The position numbers and the translations under genes are program-made. Of a stretch of 64,000 nucleotides of DNA, positions 1 through 7,609 are shown piece after piece. How positions within the stretch are numbered: position 1 is the first letter of the stretch; each line of letters starts with the position of its first letter. Under the pieces are notes generated by a model, which was given only the letters and a program-made list of their open reading frames with translations, had not been told where the DNA came from and searched no databases. This DNA comes from JACKHO01 sp041398745 (GTDB taxonomy: Bacteria > Planctomycetota > Planctomycetia > Planctomycetales > Planctomycetaceae), in NCBI GenBank assembly GCA_041398745.1, contig JAWKUB010000013.1, positions 1-64,000 of the forward strand. Direction: 5' to 3'.

Positions 1-388
1 CACTAACATCGGCGGATTTTTAGGGAGTCCCAACCTTCCACGACACCGATCAACCCATACGCACGAACTCATCCGGCAAATGATTACAACTTTTGCAACA
101 AGCCAAACAGAACGTCCCTACCAGCCAGCAGGTTTTCGAGCGGCGGCTTTTTTCGGGATCGCAATTCTGGGCTTGGTCTCAGCCACATAGACGGAATTGA
201 GACGAGCAAGAAGCAAATAAAAAGAAACAACGAACAAGGTCATTCTGTGGGCCGGGCCAGTAACTCAGTGGGTGGGTGTTTCAGTAAGAGTTGTTCAATT
301 GCCAACTTTGCAACCCAACTTGTCCGACCGACTGCCCTTGCTCGGATTGAAGCTATGGCTCGCTCGGATTCTCTCTGTATAACCATCA
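1..388. other. Left intergenic stretch, no supported gene
   Basis: No convincing coding region on either strand. The stretch lies beyond the 3' end of the minus-strand gene array. It contains CAACTTTTG (about 87-98), a core that also occurs in several leaders of the array, and a T-run near 150. A boundary or attachment site of the neighbouring integrase element could lie here, but only one end is visible. Confidence 0.5.
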
Positions 389-401
389 AGCAGGTGCCTC
401 G
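389..401 (-). repeat. Array element copy 1 (degenerate, end of array)
   Basis: Plus-strand AAGCAGGTGCCTC, a diverged copy of TAGCAGGTGCCTA. It follows the stop of the last array gene and has no gene behind it, so it marks the 3' end of the array. Confidence 0.6.
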
Positions 402-402
402 A

Positions 403-693
403 TCAGTTGCCCCTGTCTGGACCCGTTGCCTGCGTTACTTCGGACACGCTTCTGATCGAAGGGATCAGCCGATCATCAACCGGCACACCCAACTCCCGTA
501 GCTTGGAAGCCAGTTCGGGATAATCGTCCACAAGCAGTCCACACTCCTCAGCGATCTCGACATACGCTTGTGTGTTGTCCACCGGCTCGGCCTCACCATC
601 CAGCAGTCTCACAATGGCGTCGGCTGGATCATTAGCATCGATTCGGTAAGTCATGACGTGCAATTCGTACTGCTCGATCTCGTAGCGTGGCAT
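403..693 (-). CDS. Small acidic hypothetical protein, last gene of array
   Basis: A 96-residue protein starting MPRYEIEQYELHVMTYRIDA. The ATG at 693 is chosen because GGAGA lies 6 nt upstream; a longer reading frame to 780 would run back through a hairpin terminator and lacks a ribosome site. The body is acidic with one alpha/beta-like stretch (DPADAIVRLLDGE). I recognise no family beyond small element-borne orphan proteins. It is separated from the upstream gene by a terminator-like hairpin, unlike the rest of the array, so it may be transcribed separately or only by read-through. Confidence 0.65.
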   Translation of the reverse strand: MPRYEIEQYELHVMTYRIDANDPADAIVRLLDGEAEPVDNTQAYVEIAEECGLLVDDYPELASKLRELGVPVDDRLIPSIRSVSEVTQATGPDRGN

Positions 694-736
694 GTTCGAT
701 CTCCAAGGTTCCCGTTGTTTGGTTTGGTTGCATCTG

Positions 737-778
737 AAAAGCCAGCCCCGATCCCGCACGAGCGAGACCGAGGCTGGC
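737..778 (-). terminator. Hairpin terminator or attenuator on the minus strand
   Basis: Arms 741-757 and 762-778 enclose a 4-nt loop. As minus-strand RNA all 17 positions pair (14 Watson-Crick, 3 G-U), whereas the plus-strand RNA would have three C-A mismatches. A TTTT tract follows directly on the minus strand (737-740). It sits between two array genes where the usual 13-bp element is missing. Confidence 0.7.
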
Positions 779-793
779 ACGGAGACCGTCCCG

Positions 794-1039
794 TCAATCT
801 TCCTTGAAGCCGTAGTACAGCCGAGGTGAATGCTGGAACATCATGCTGCCTTTCACGCCGTCGCTCTTCCTTGCGACGATCACGAAGGGAGCCATGAAAC
901 CCAAGACGGAGAAGTCCTGCTGAAGCTCCGTCGTGTCCCACACCTCACCGTGCTTTGCTTCGAGATATTCCCGGCTTCCCGGTGTGGCGTTGATCTCTTG
1001 GACCATCTGTCGGCGTGTTGATTCGGTTGGATCGCTCAT
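794..1039 (-). CDS. Small hypothetical array protein (81 aa)
   Basis: 81 residues, start fixed by GGAGACAAACATG. It has a hydrophobic central segment (FSVLGFMAPFVIVAR) flanked by charged sequence, and the end FQHSPRLYYGFKED is aromatic. The segment is too short and too interrupted by charge for a confident membrane call. The leader resembles that of the next gene upstream (shared CCATCG, AACAACACA and GGAGA-AAACATG blocks), which suggests the two leaders arose by duplication. No family recognised. Confidence 0.7.
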   Translation of the reverse strand: MSDPTESTRRQMVQEINATPGSREYLEAKHGEVWDTTELQQDFSVLGFMAPFVIVARKSDGVKGSMMFQHSPRLYYGFKED

Positions 1040-1082
1040 GTTTGTCTCCGATAAAGTGAAGTGTGTTGTTCTGACGATGGAC

Positions 1083-1095
1083 TAGCAGGTGCCTT
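1083..1095 (-). repeat. Array element copy 2
   Basis: TAGCAGGTGCCTt on the plus strand, 44 nt upstream of the ATG at 1039. Confidence 0.8.
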
Positions 1096-1105
1096 GTTGG
1101 GCGGA

Positions 1106-1411
1106 TCAGTATTCCGAAGGCAGCAGCAGTGTGGTGGCCGGTCGCTGGCCGTGGTCGTCGGCAGCTTCGGTAATCACCCAAACCTTCACGCCTGTCGTCA
1201 GGCGATATGAACTGAGAATCCGGCTTCCGTCTTGGAGGCTTTGTTTATTCTCCTCGACATCCTCGTCGCATAGTAATTCGCCAAAGTCGCCGTGAATGTG
1301 CCGATCCAACAGGTCAGAGAGAGCGACATTTGCCTTTGACAATTCCTCAAGTGCGCCCGGTGTGGCGACGACCTGACCAAGTGGAAACAGCGGCTTGCGT
1401 TCTGAAACCAT
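1106..1411 (-). CDS. Plasmid-related conserved small protein
   Basis: 101 residues. The opening LFPLGQVVATPGALEEL, the central HIHGDFGEL and the end TTLLLPSEY match, from memory, a small conserved protein that recurs on plasmids and integrative elements with unknown function. A family resemblance this clear across the whole length argues for an intact gene. The start is supported by GGAGATAAACATG. Flanked by element copies at 1083 and 1453. Confidence 0.8.
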   Translation of the reverse strand: MVSERKPLFPLGQVVATPGALEELSKANVALSDLLDRHIHGDFGELLCDEDVEENKQSLQDGSRILSSYRLTTGVKVWVITEAADDHGQRPATTLLLPSEY

Positions 1412-1452
1412 GTTTATCTCCTGAAAATGAGTTGTGTTGTTCGATGGCCAAG

Positions 1453-1465
1453 TAGCAGGTGCCTA
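1453..1465 (-). repeat. Array element copy 3
   Basis: Perfect TAGCAGGTGCCTA on the plus strand, 42 nt upstream of the ATG at 1411 and 5 nt after the stop of the preceding gene. Confidence 0.85.
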
Positions 1466-1470
1466 ACCAA

Positions 1471-1710
1471 TCAGTCGGCCCCCTCTATGTGGTCGGGAAA
1501 GTACGCTTCGAGAGCGTTTTGCTCGTCGGCGTTGAGAGCTACTTGCCACATCTCGACGAAGCCCGGTGTGCCCGGACTGAGAGCGTGGCCGTCGTCGTCA
1601 AACAGCGAGTCCACGCCATCGCCCATCGGATGCTCGTCACCCGATGGGTTGTGGCGGACTGCGAAGAAGCTGCCGTATTCGACGACGGTGAAGAGTTTGT
1701 TTTGCGGCAT
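1471..1710 (-). CDS. Small acidic hypothetical array protein (79 aa)
   Basis: 79 residues from MPQNKLFTVVEYGSFFAVRH; the ATG at 1710 follows GGGAGCAGGATC. A longer frame to 1773 would run through the 13-bp element and was rejected. Rich in D/E with a C-terminal helix (NADEQNALEAYFPDHIEGAD). No family recognised. Confidence 0.65.
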   Translation of the reverse strand: MPQNKLFTVVEYGSFFAVRHNPSGDEHPMGDGVDSLFDDDGHALSPGTPGFVEMWQVALNADEQNALEAYFPDHIEGAD

Positions 1711-1752
1711 GATCCTGCTCCCGAGTGAAGGTGATGATTTCCAACACTCGGG

Positions 1753-1765
1753 TAGCAGGTGCCTC
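1753..1765 (-). repeat. Array element copy 4
   Basis: TAGCAGGTGCCTc on the plus strand, 43 nt upstream of the ATG at 1710. Confidence 0.8.
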
Positions 1766-1776
1766 GTTTGCACAGT

Positions 1777-2199
1777 TCAGATGATGACGGCTCGGCACTT
1801 CCGCTTCTCAGCACGGCGGCGGTGATGTTCGATCACCTGCTCACGCCACTCGGCGTTGCCGCCATACTTGTCGATGGGAACGAGTGCGAGATAGCCGAGC
1901 GGACACGAGTAGTAATATGGGTGCATCGATTCTTCCATGTCCTTGTAGCCCCACTCACCACGGTCGCAGCGAAGCAGGTCGCATTGAATCCAGCGTTCGG
2001 TCGGCTGCACTTCCTTGTCGTCTTTGGTGAAGGTCCGCTCCCAGACGCTCCAGAGGACGCCCGAAAACACACCACCTCGGTAGCAGTGCTTGAGGCAGGT
2101 GCTTTTGACGACCATCTCACCAGTGTCTCGCTCCCAATCTTCGACTCGCTGGGCGATCAACTGCTTGCGGTTCACGCCATACGGATACGTCCAACCCAT
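1777..2199 (-). CDS. Hypothetical array protein, Trp/Cys-rich (140 aa)
   Basis: 140 residues, start fixed by AGGAGACCACGAATG. It contains repeated Trp and Cys positions (CLKHCYRGG, WSVWERTF, CDLLRCDRGEWGYKDMEE) and a basic C-terminus (EHHRRRAEKRKCR). The pattern looks like a small globular protein of plasmid or phage origin. The Cys spacing does not form a clear zinc ribbon. No family assigned. Confidence 0.75.
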   Translation of the reverse strand: MGWTYPYGVNRKQLIAQRVEDWERDTGEMVVKSTCLKHCYRGGVFSGVLWSVWERTFTKDDKEVQPTERWIQCDLLRCDRGEWGYKDMEESMHPYYYSCPLGYLALVPIDKYGGNAEWREQVIEHHRRRAEKRKCRAVII

Positions 2200-2243
2200 T
2201 CGTGGTCTCCTGCTGCTTGAGTGATGTTGACTTGATGCTCAAG

Positions 2244-2256
2244 TAGCAGGTGCCTA
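2244..2256 (-). repeat. Array element copy 5 (overlaps a stop codon)
   Basis: Perfect TAGCAGGTGCCTA on the plus strand. Its outer CTA is the TAG stop of the gene at 2254-2667, and it lies 45 nt upstream of the ATG at 2199. Confidence 0.9.
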
Positions 2257-2667
2257 CTCCTCGTCGTCGCCGAAGTCGTCCCAAGAGAAATCGGTCGGCA
2301 GTACGCCCTCGTCAGGAAGATCATCGCCGTGGTAACGAAACGAGAATGGCACGGCGCATCCTTCGCAGCCGTGGATTGAGAGCCATTCTGTATCGATGAC
2401 TTGACCGCTCGGGCCGTAGTGCCGCTCATCTTCGGCATAGTCGGTCAGATCAGCGTTATCGACGATGATGTGGTGGCCGAACTCTTCGCTGTCGGCGAGT
2501 TCGTCGATTGCATCGCTGGCTGAGTCTGCTTCGACGATCAAGAACAATGGCGAGTAGCTGCCGCCAATTTCAAGCGGCCACGTCTTGCCGAACCAGTCGC
2601 CCGCATTGACGACATCTGCGGTCAGTTCGTGGCCGTAGAGAGTGAAGCTCGCAGTGATCTTACGCAT
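2254..2667 (-). CDS. Acidic hypothetical array protein (137 aa)
   Basis: 137 residues, start by GGAGACAAGCGATG. Very acidic C-terminus (DFSWDDFGDDEE). Middle part EADSASDAIDELADSEEFG looks helical. The short end of the protein is encoded across the repeat element: the TAG stop is part of it. The leader carries TCCAACTTTTG just upstream of the ribosome site, like the leader of the gene at 5668-5946. No family recognised. Confidence 0.75.
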   Translation of the reverse strand: MRKITASFTLYGHELTADVVNAGDWFGKTWPLEIGGSYSPLFLIVEADSASDAIDELADSEEFGHHIIVDNADLTDYAEDERHYGPSGQVIDTEWLSIHGCEGCAVPFSFRYHGDDLPDEGVLPTDFSWDDFGDDEE

Positions 2668-2712
2668 CGCTTGTCTCCAGAATACAAAAGTTGGAATGTG
2701 GAACTGGAGAGG

Positions 2713-2725
2713 TAGCGGGTGCCCA
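2713..2725 (-). repeat. Array element copy 6 (variant)
   Basis: TAGCGGGTGCCCA, two changes from consensus, 46 nt upstream of the ATG at 2667. Confidence 0.75.
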
Positions 2726-2760
2726 ACGTCGGGCGATCAAACGGGGAAAAACGTTGTGGT

Positions 2761-3066
2761 TCAGAGCGGCAGAACCTCGAACTCGGCGTCCTCGCCTCGC
2801 TGGAGCCGGTCGATGGCCTCGAACGCCTTGATCTCTCGGTCCAGAGACATCCGGCAGAGCGAGTTCAGCTTGCTCACGAACGTTAAACTGACTGGGTGAT
2901 TATTCAGGTCATCGCCGAACACACCAGCCTGCCGCAGTGCCAGAAGGTGACGGTGGAATGATCCAACGATAGCGATGAGATTGACGGCATCCTGCACGGC
3001 ACTGGCATCCGAGCAAGCTTGCTGGACAATATCGTTGTGGGCGTGGGCAACGGCGGTTCTGCTCAT
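2761..3066 (-). CDS. Small helical hypothetical array protein (101 aa)
   Basis: 101 residues from MSRTAVAHAHNDIVQQAC; the ATG at 3066 follows TTGGAGAACACAC. The frame stays open upstream to 3291 but only through the integrase gene and the repeat element, so the short start is preferred. Predicted largely helical (FHRHLLALRQAG, EIKAFEAIDRLQRGED). Lies directly downstream of the integrase gene and could be an accessory factor; that is conjecture. Confidence 0.65.
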   Translation of the reverse strand: MSRTAVAHAHNDIVQQACSDASAVQDAVNLIAIVGSFHRHLLALRQAGVFGDDLNNHPVSLTFVSKLNSLCRMSLDREIKAFEAIDRLQRGEDAEFEVLPL

Positions 3067-3106
3067 GTGTGTTCTCCAAGGGGTGAAAGTGGTTTGTTCC
3101 CTCGAA

Positions 3107-3119
3107 TAGCAGGTGCCCA
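3107..3119 (-). repeat. Array element copy 7
   Basis: TAGCAGGTGCCCA on the plus strand, between the integrase stop and the next gene, 41 nt upstream of the ATG at 3066. Confidence 0.8.
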
Positions 3120-3128
3120 ATCGTACCT

Positions 3129-4052
3129 TCACCCAACCGGCAGATAATTGCCGCTCGAATCGGTCGGACGAGCATGAAGATACCGACCAGTTGTCGAGAT
3201 CGATGAATGCCCCAGAGTCGCTTGCACAAGATGGATCGGACAACCACGGTCTAGCGCATGGCTTGCATGGGCGTGGCGGAACCAGTGACACGATACGTCC
3301 TTGTTGATCCCCGCTCGCTTCGTCGCCTTCTTCACGATTCGCCAGACCGCTGATTCGTCCAGATGGCCTTTCTTCCGACTGCGGAAGACTGGAGCATCGG
3401 CAGGGGCATCACATTGAAGCCCCATCAAGGTGTCCCAGACGCTCTGAGGGATCAGGACCGTGCGAGTCTTGTCACCTTTGCCGAACACGGTGATCTGCCC
3501 TGCGTTGTCCCGCTCTTGCAGGTGCCGCCACTTGAGCGAGCAGATTTCCGAGACTCGAAACCCACCAGCGTAGAAGGTCAATAGGATCGCTCGGTTCCGA
3601 GGATTAGGCTCCAGCGAGATGATTCGCAGCACTTCGGTCTCGCCAAGGATGCGCTCGGCCAATTCGTCACGGAAGCCCGGCAGCTTCAATGCTCGGCCTA
3701 CATCGAACTGGAAATACCCAATCTGGAAGCCGAAAGCGAATAGGCTTTTCACGGCGCTCAGACTGCGATGCACGGAAGATTCCTTGAGCCTGTCAGCCAA
3801 ATGGTCAGCGAAGGCTTGCAGGTCGAGCAGCTTCACCGACCGCAGCGGCTTCTCGGTGAATGTTAAGAACTGCTGAGCTTCACGCTGATAGGCTCGCTGC
3901 GTGTGCTTCGGGCGACCATGCAGCCAGAGTGCGATCAGTTGCTCGTCCGAGTCGGCCTGCTGGATCATCTCCCCCGCATATTCCGGCGAACGCAAGATAA
4001 TGGCACTTCTCTTGCTTAATTCCGAACAGTCTTCGGATTTGTCTTCAGACAT
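3129..4052 (-). CDS. Tyrosine recombinase / phage-type integrase
   Basis: 307 residues from MSEDKSEDCSEL with AAGGAGCAAGAAAG before the ATG. N-terminal SAM-like core-binding domain (about 50-135, TQRAYQREAQQFL) and C-terminal catalytic domain. The catalytic set is complete: Arg in YAGGFRVSEICSL, Lys in GKGDKTRTV, HxxR in HWFRHAHASH, His in LGHSS and the nucleophile Tyr in TTGRYLHA. It cuts and rejoins DNA at specific sites and is the best evidence that this region integrates or excises. XerC/D-like in length, with no integron-integrase insertion visible. It sits inside the cassette-like array, with an element copy on its 3' side but none before its start. Confidence 0.93.
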   Translation of the reverse strand: MSEDKSEDCSELSKRSAIILRSPEYAGEMIQQADSDEQLIALWLHGRPKHTQRAYQREAQQFLTFTEKPLRSVKLLDLQAFADHLADRLKESSVHRSLSAVKSLFAFGFQIGYFQFDVGRALKLPGFRDELAERILGETEVLRIISLEPNPRNRAILLTFYAGGFRVSEICSLKWRHLQERDNAGQITVFGKGDKTRTVLIPQSVWDTLMGLQCDAPADAPVFRSRKKGHLDESAVWRIVKKATKRAGINKDVSCHWFRHAHASHALDRGCPIHLVQATLGHSSISTTGRYLHARPTDSSGNYLPVG

Positions 4053-4186
4053 CTTTCTTGCTCCTTTCATCAGGACTTCGCACACGATCCGAACACTGGC
4101 CGCACAAACCTCGACGGCAACCGCACACACTTCATCAGCGTTTCCAACAGACTTCGTGGAAACGCCAACCAGACTTCGGCGACGAA

Positions 4187-4645
<459 letters not shown>

Positions 4646-4681
4646 GATCAAGTCTCCGGTCAGGAATCAAACAGTTTGGTG

Positions 4682-5617
4682 TTAAGTTGAGTTAAGGTGT
4701 TCGAGGCCCGCAGGCGTCAAACTGCGGCCTTTTTCGTTCTTTGTGACGATCCCAAGCCGAATGAAGTCACTTTCGAACATCTCGACGGTCTGCCGAGGCA
4801 AGCCCAGATGCGTGGCGAGTACGTTGAGGCGCATCGGCCCCTGATGTTGCTTCAGGAGTTGCAGATAACACTGTTCGACCGCATCAAAGCCCAAGCCATC
4901 AATGCACTCCATGTCCAGCATCTCGGTGACATGCTCAGGCGTGATGATCTCGTCGGCCTTGGCCGAGCAGACCCGCCTTGCACTTTCCAGCATCCTGACC
5001 GCCAGACGAGGAACGCCACGACTTCTCTTGGCGAGTTCACCGACCGACTCGGCATCGATCTGCCAACCAAGTCGCTTGGCACGCTGGGCGATCAGCAGAG
5101 CGATCTCATCGTCTGCGTAATGTTCCAACCGGATAAGAAGACGAAACCTTTGGATTGTGGAAGTATTGAGCAAAAACTCATGGGTTGTTGCCCCGCACAA
5201 ACAGAACGGTGGCAGAGCGATGGGCTTGCGATTGCCGCCGAGGAACAACTTCCCATCTTCCAAGGCTCGATACAGGCAGACCTGAACGGCATCGTTCAAT
5301 TGATGGATTTCGTCGATCAACAGGATATGCCCCGGCTCCAGCATCATCAGAAGGCCCTGCATCTGGCTGATGTTGGCGATGTTCTGGGCCAACTGAACTT
5401 CGACTTTCGTACAGAGTTCTCGGGCGATCAATTCGGTCAAAGTTGTCTTGCCGGTTCCACTCGGGCCGACCACGAGAAAGTGTGGGAACGCATCTTCCTC
5501 GCCGGTCTTGGACCGTTCGTTCCAGTAGGCGTCGAGTGCGGTTTTCAAGACACGCACAGCCCGCCGCTGACCGACGACTTTATTCAGCGTCGGGATAATT
5601 GGTTCGGTTTCGCTCAT
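4682..5617 (-). CDS. RuvB-like AAA+ Holliday-junction motor
   Basis: 311 residues, start by GGAGACAACCATG. AAA+ core with Walker A GPSGTGKT, Walker B LLIDEIHQL, the GATT sensor segment and QRFRLLIRLEHY, all in the order and spacing of RuvB, followed by a small lid and a C-terminal winged helix (QTVEMFESDFIRLGIV). RuvB drives branch migration at four-way junctions with RuvA. No RuvA or RuvC is nearby, and the sequence is diverged (LCGATTHEF), so this is an element-borne paralog rather than the housekeeping gene. Probably linked to recombination or replication of the element. Confidence 0.85.
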   Translation of the reverse strand: MSETEPIIPTLNKVVGQRRAVRVLKTALDAYWNERSKTGEEDAFPHFLVVGPSGTGKTTLTELIARELCTKVEVQLAQNIANISQMQGLLMMLEPGHILLIDEIHQLNDAVQVCLYRALEDGKLFLGGNRKPIALPPFCLCGATTHEFLLNTSTIQRFRLLIRLEHYADDEIALLIAQRAKRLGWQIDAESVGELAKRSRGVPRLAVRMLESARRVCSAKADEIITPEHVTEMLDMECIDGLGFDAVEQCYLQLLKQHQGPMRLNVLATHLGLPRQTVEMFESDFIRLGIVTKNEKGRSLTPAGLEHLNST

Positions 5618-5657
5618 GGTTGTCTCCGTGTCTTCGCTGGAAATCTCAATGCCTTGG

Positions 5658-5670
5658 TAGCAGGTGCCTA
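5658..5670 (-). repeat. Array element copy 8 (overlaps a stop codon)
   Basis: Perfect copy. It contains the TAG stop of the gene at 5668-5946 and lies 41 nt upstream of the ATG at 5617. Confidence 0.9.
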
Positions 5671-5946
5671 GTCATCCAGAACCTCGTCCTGAAAGTGTGT
5701 CTTCAAATACAACGTCTGGCCGTTGACCACGACGTAGCACGTCCCGCTGTTGCTGAAACAACAGCAGTAAACTCGTCGCTCCCGCTTCTCGCCTGCGAAC
5801 TTCAGGCAGATGTCTGTGCTGATTTTGTGGCCGTAGCCATCAGCACCCTGACCGGGAGCGAGTTGCATCATTCCTCGTCTTGGCACGGGGCGGCGGTGCA
5901 GCGTGTAATCGCCGATGGCTTCGTCGGCGTATTGGATTTGGCTCAT
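5668..5946 (-). CDS. Small hypothetical array protein (92 aa)
   Basis: 92 residues from MSQIQYADEAIGDYTLHRR; ATG at 5946 follows GGAGACTCGA. Contains a Cys cluster (RVYCCCFSNSGTCYVV) in a likely beta-rich C-terminal half. The leader has TCCAACTTTTGTAACGGAGAC, nearly the same block as in the gene at 2254-2667. No family recognised. Confidence 0.7.
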   Translation of the reverse strand: MSQIQYADEAIGDYTLHRRPVPRRGMMQLAPGQGADGYGHKISTDICLKFAGEKRERRVYCCCFSNSGTCYVVVNGQTLYLKTHFQDEVLDD

Positions 5947-5986
5947 TCGAGTCTCCGTTACAAAAGTTGGATTCGTCATGGCGGTC

Positions 5987-5999
5987 TAGCAGGTGCCTA
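5987..5999 (-). repeat. Array element copy 9 (overlaps a stop codon)
   Basis: Perfect copy. It contains the TAG stop of the gene at 5997-6302 and lies 41 nt upstream of the ATG at 5946. Confidence 0.9.
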
Positions 6000-6302
6000 A
6001 TCGAGCCAGACCTTGTGGTAGCCCTCACGGTCCACCCAGTACCCGAAGCCGCCGTTGTCACAGAGGTTGTTCTTCTCGATGAGTTCGTAAGCACGATCCG
6101 CCAAAACTTCCTGCGGCAAATCTTCGAGCCGTTTTCGTTCGGCGTCGGCGGCACGCTGGGCGTGATGCTGCCCAGCGACTTGCTCCACTCGCTCGAATGT
6201 GTCGTCGGTGATGGCGGCGATCAGGGTCGCCCGATCCCAGTCGTCGAGCTTGTCCCTGATCTGCTGCCAGCCTTCAGCGGTGATTGAGATTTCCCAAGCC
6301 AT
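5997..6302 (-). CDS. Small helical hypothetical array protein (101 aa)
   Basis: 101 residues, start by GGGAGACCTGACATG. Mostly helical and charged (WQQIRDKLDDWDRATLIAAI, DAERKRLEDLPQEVLADRAYELIEKNNLCDNGGFGYWVD). The C-terminal GGFGYWVDREGYHKV looks beta. Similar in style to small element-borne proteins, family not identified. Confidence 0.7.
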   Translation of the reverse strand: MAWEISITAEGWQQIRDKLDDWDRATLIAAITDDTFERVEQVAGQHHAQRAADAERKRLEDLPQEVLADRAYELIEKNNLCDNGGFGYWVDREGYHKVWLD

Positions 6303-6339
6303 GTCAGGTCTCCCGTTGAGTGTGGTGGTGACGCTGACT

Positions 6340-6352
6340 TAGCAGGTGCCTA
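6340..6352 (-). repeat. Array element copy 10
   Basis: Perfect copy, 2 nt after the TGA of the gene at 6355 and 38 nt upstream of the ATG at 6302. Confidence 0.9.
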
Positions 6353-6354
6353 AC

Positions 6355-7011
6355 TCAGCAGGCGGTTTCGACCTCTCGGTAGCCGAGAGCATCGAAGGCA
6401 TCTCGAAGATCGCTTTCATCGGGCCAGCCGCCCTGATCGTCCGTGTTCTCAAGAGCGTTGCAGCGGTTGTCGCTGAGCCATTGGTACACTTGATCCGCCC
6501 AATCATCCGGCAGGTCTTCGTAGTCGTTCTTGATGCCAGCGGCGGCGAGGGGGATGTTTTCCCATGTCGCTTCGAGTTCCATCTCGGAGTAGTGGTGTTC
6601 GCATAGGATGGGGTAAATCGAGAGCCTCTCCAGCAGTTGGTGCAGCACCTTGAACGCCTCGGTAATCTCGCCGTCACGGTAAACCCGAACTGACCAGCCC
6701 CGTATCCACCCGACGAGGAAATGGCTGTGATCTTCTGCGATCACATCAGGATCGTCGGTGTCGGCGTCAATGAACGGTTGCAACGCCTTGCCGATCTGGA
6801 TGCTGTTGCTCTGGTCAAGCAGGCCAGAATCACGGTGATGCCCGTAATAGATCATCCAGACTTCAGGTCGCTCCAGTTCGCTGTCACGAAACCTGGTTCG
6901 GTTCCTTTGATGGTGGTAGTGAGTGAAAGGGCCGAGCAGGTCAGCGGTGACAGCAAGGGATGCTGGGTCTCCGTGTGATGGGCAGGAAGACCGCAGATCG
7001 TCGATGCTCAC
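6355..7011 (-). CDS. Hypothetical array protein (218 aa)
   Basis: 218 residues with a GTG start at 7011 preceded by AGGAATCAGCC. It has an N-terminal Pro/Arg-rich part, a Trp-rich middle (HFLVGWIRGWSVRVYRDGEITEAFKVLHQLLERLSIYPIL) and an acidic C-terminus (YEDLPDDWADQVYQWLSDN). The segment around 110-185 resembles proteins often found on plasmids and phages of unknown function. The stop is TGA in a sequence nearly duplicating the adjacent repeat. Confidence 0.75.
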   Translation of the reverse strand: MSIDDLRSSCPSHGDPASLAVTADLLGPFTHYHHQRNRTRFRDSELERPEVWMIYYGHHRDSGLLDQSNSIQIGKALQPFIDADTDDPDVIAEDHSHFLVGWIRGWSVRVYRDGEITEAFKVLHQLLERLSIYPILCEHHYSEMELEATWENIPLAAAGIKNDYEDLPDDWADQVYQWLSDNRCNALENTDDQGGWPDESDLRDAFDALGYREVETAC

Positions 7012-7038
7012 CGGCTGATTCCTGCTCGGATGATCGAC

Positions 7039-7051
7039 TAGCAGGTGCCTA
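7039..7051 (-). repeat. Array element copy 11 (overlaps a stop codon)
   Basis: Perfect copy. It contains the TAG stop of the gene at 7049 and lies 28 nt upstream of the GTG at 7011, the shortest spacing in the set. Confidence 0.9.
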
Positions 7052-7456
7052 ATCGGTGCAGAGCAGTTCGTTCACCTTGTCCGACACGTCGGCTTCGAAT
7101 GCGTCAGCGGCGAGATCGGAGAATGGGAACTCCGCATTTCGAGCGAAGTGGTTTGCAGCAAACGTGCCGTCAAAGAACCCAGCGCAGGAGTTGTTCGAGT
7201 ACCGCAGCGTGTGGATGCACAGATCGACGCCGATGACGTAATCGTGCTGGTCACATTTCTCGGCGATCAGTCGAGAGATTAGTTCGTCTCGGTCGTTTTC
7301 GTCGTCGTCTTCGAGATCGGCAACCACGTTCTCGGCCACGTCGGTAACGGCCTGCCAGTAATCGTTCCTGCTTGGCTTGCTGCTGTTGGCACATGCTTTC
7401 TCCAGTACAACTTTTGGATTGGAAGAAACCGAGGGAGCCGCTCGTGGGTGATCCAC
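7049..7456 (-). CDS. Acidic hypothetical array protein, possible frameshift near its start
   Basis: Up to 135 residues. The credible part starts near NDYWQAVTDVAENVVADLED, then a DEL..RLIAEKCDQH region and an acidic end. The best ribosome site (GGAGAAAGC before ATG at 7394) opens a different frame, MCQQQQAK, which switches onto this protein only after a one-base change in the CAG/GCC run near 7370. The annotated start is therefore uncertain; either a real frameshift or a sequencing error is possible. Its leader is about 215 nt, far longer than others in the array. Confidence 0.55.
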   Translation of the reverse strand: MDHPRAAPSVSSNPKVVLEKACANSSKPSRNDYWQAVTDVAENVVADLEDDDENDRDELISRLIAEKCDQHDYVIGVDLCIHTLRYSNNSCAGFFDGTFAANHFARNAEFPFSDLAADAFEADVSDKVNELLCTD

Positions 7457-7609
7457 GAGAGGCGTCGAGGCTTCGCTGATGCAGTGGTGTCTTCCCCACG
7501 CTGGCCAGTCGTGGTTGCAGTCCTGTTGCTCGCTTGCGTCGTAGCCCGAGCGTCGGTGAGATCACCGTCTGAGCGGCTCTGCTCGGTTGTCCCGATCAGG
7601 ACTGCCCGA

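Noticed and set aside
4697..5671. Long plus-strand open frame opposite the RuvB-like gene
   Set aside because: It is the antisense shadow of a gene with clear AAA+ motifs and has no ribosome site or family match.
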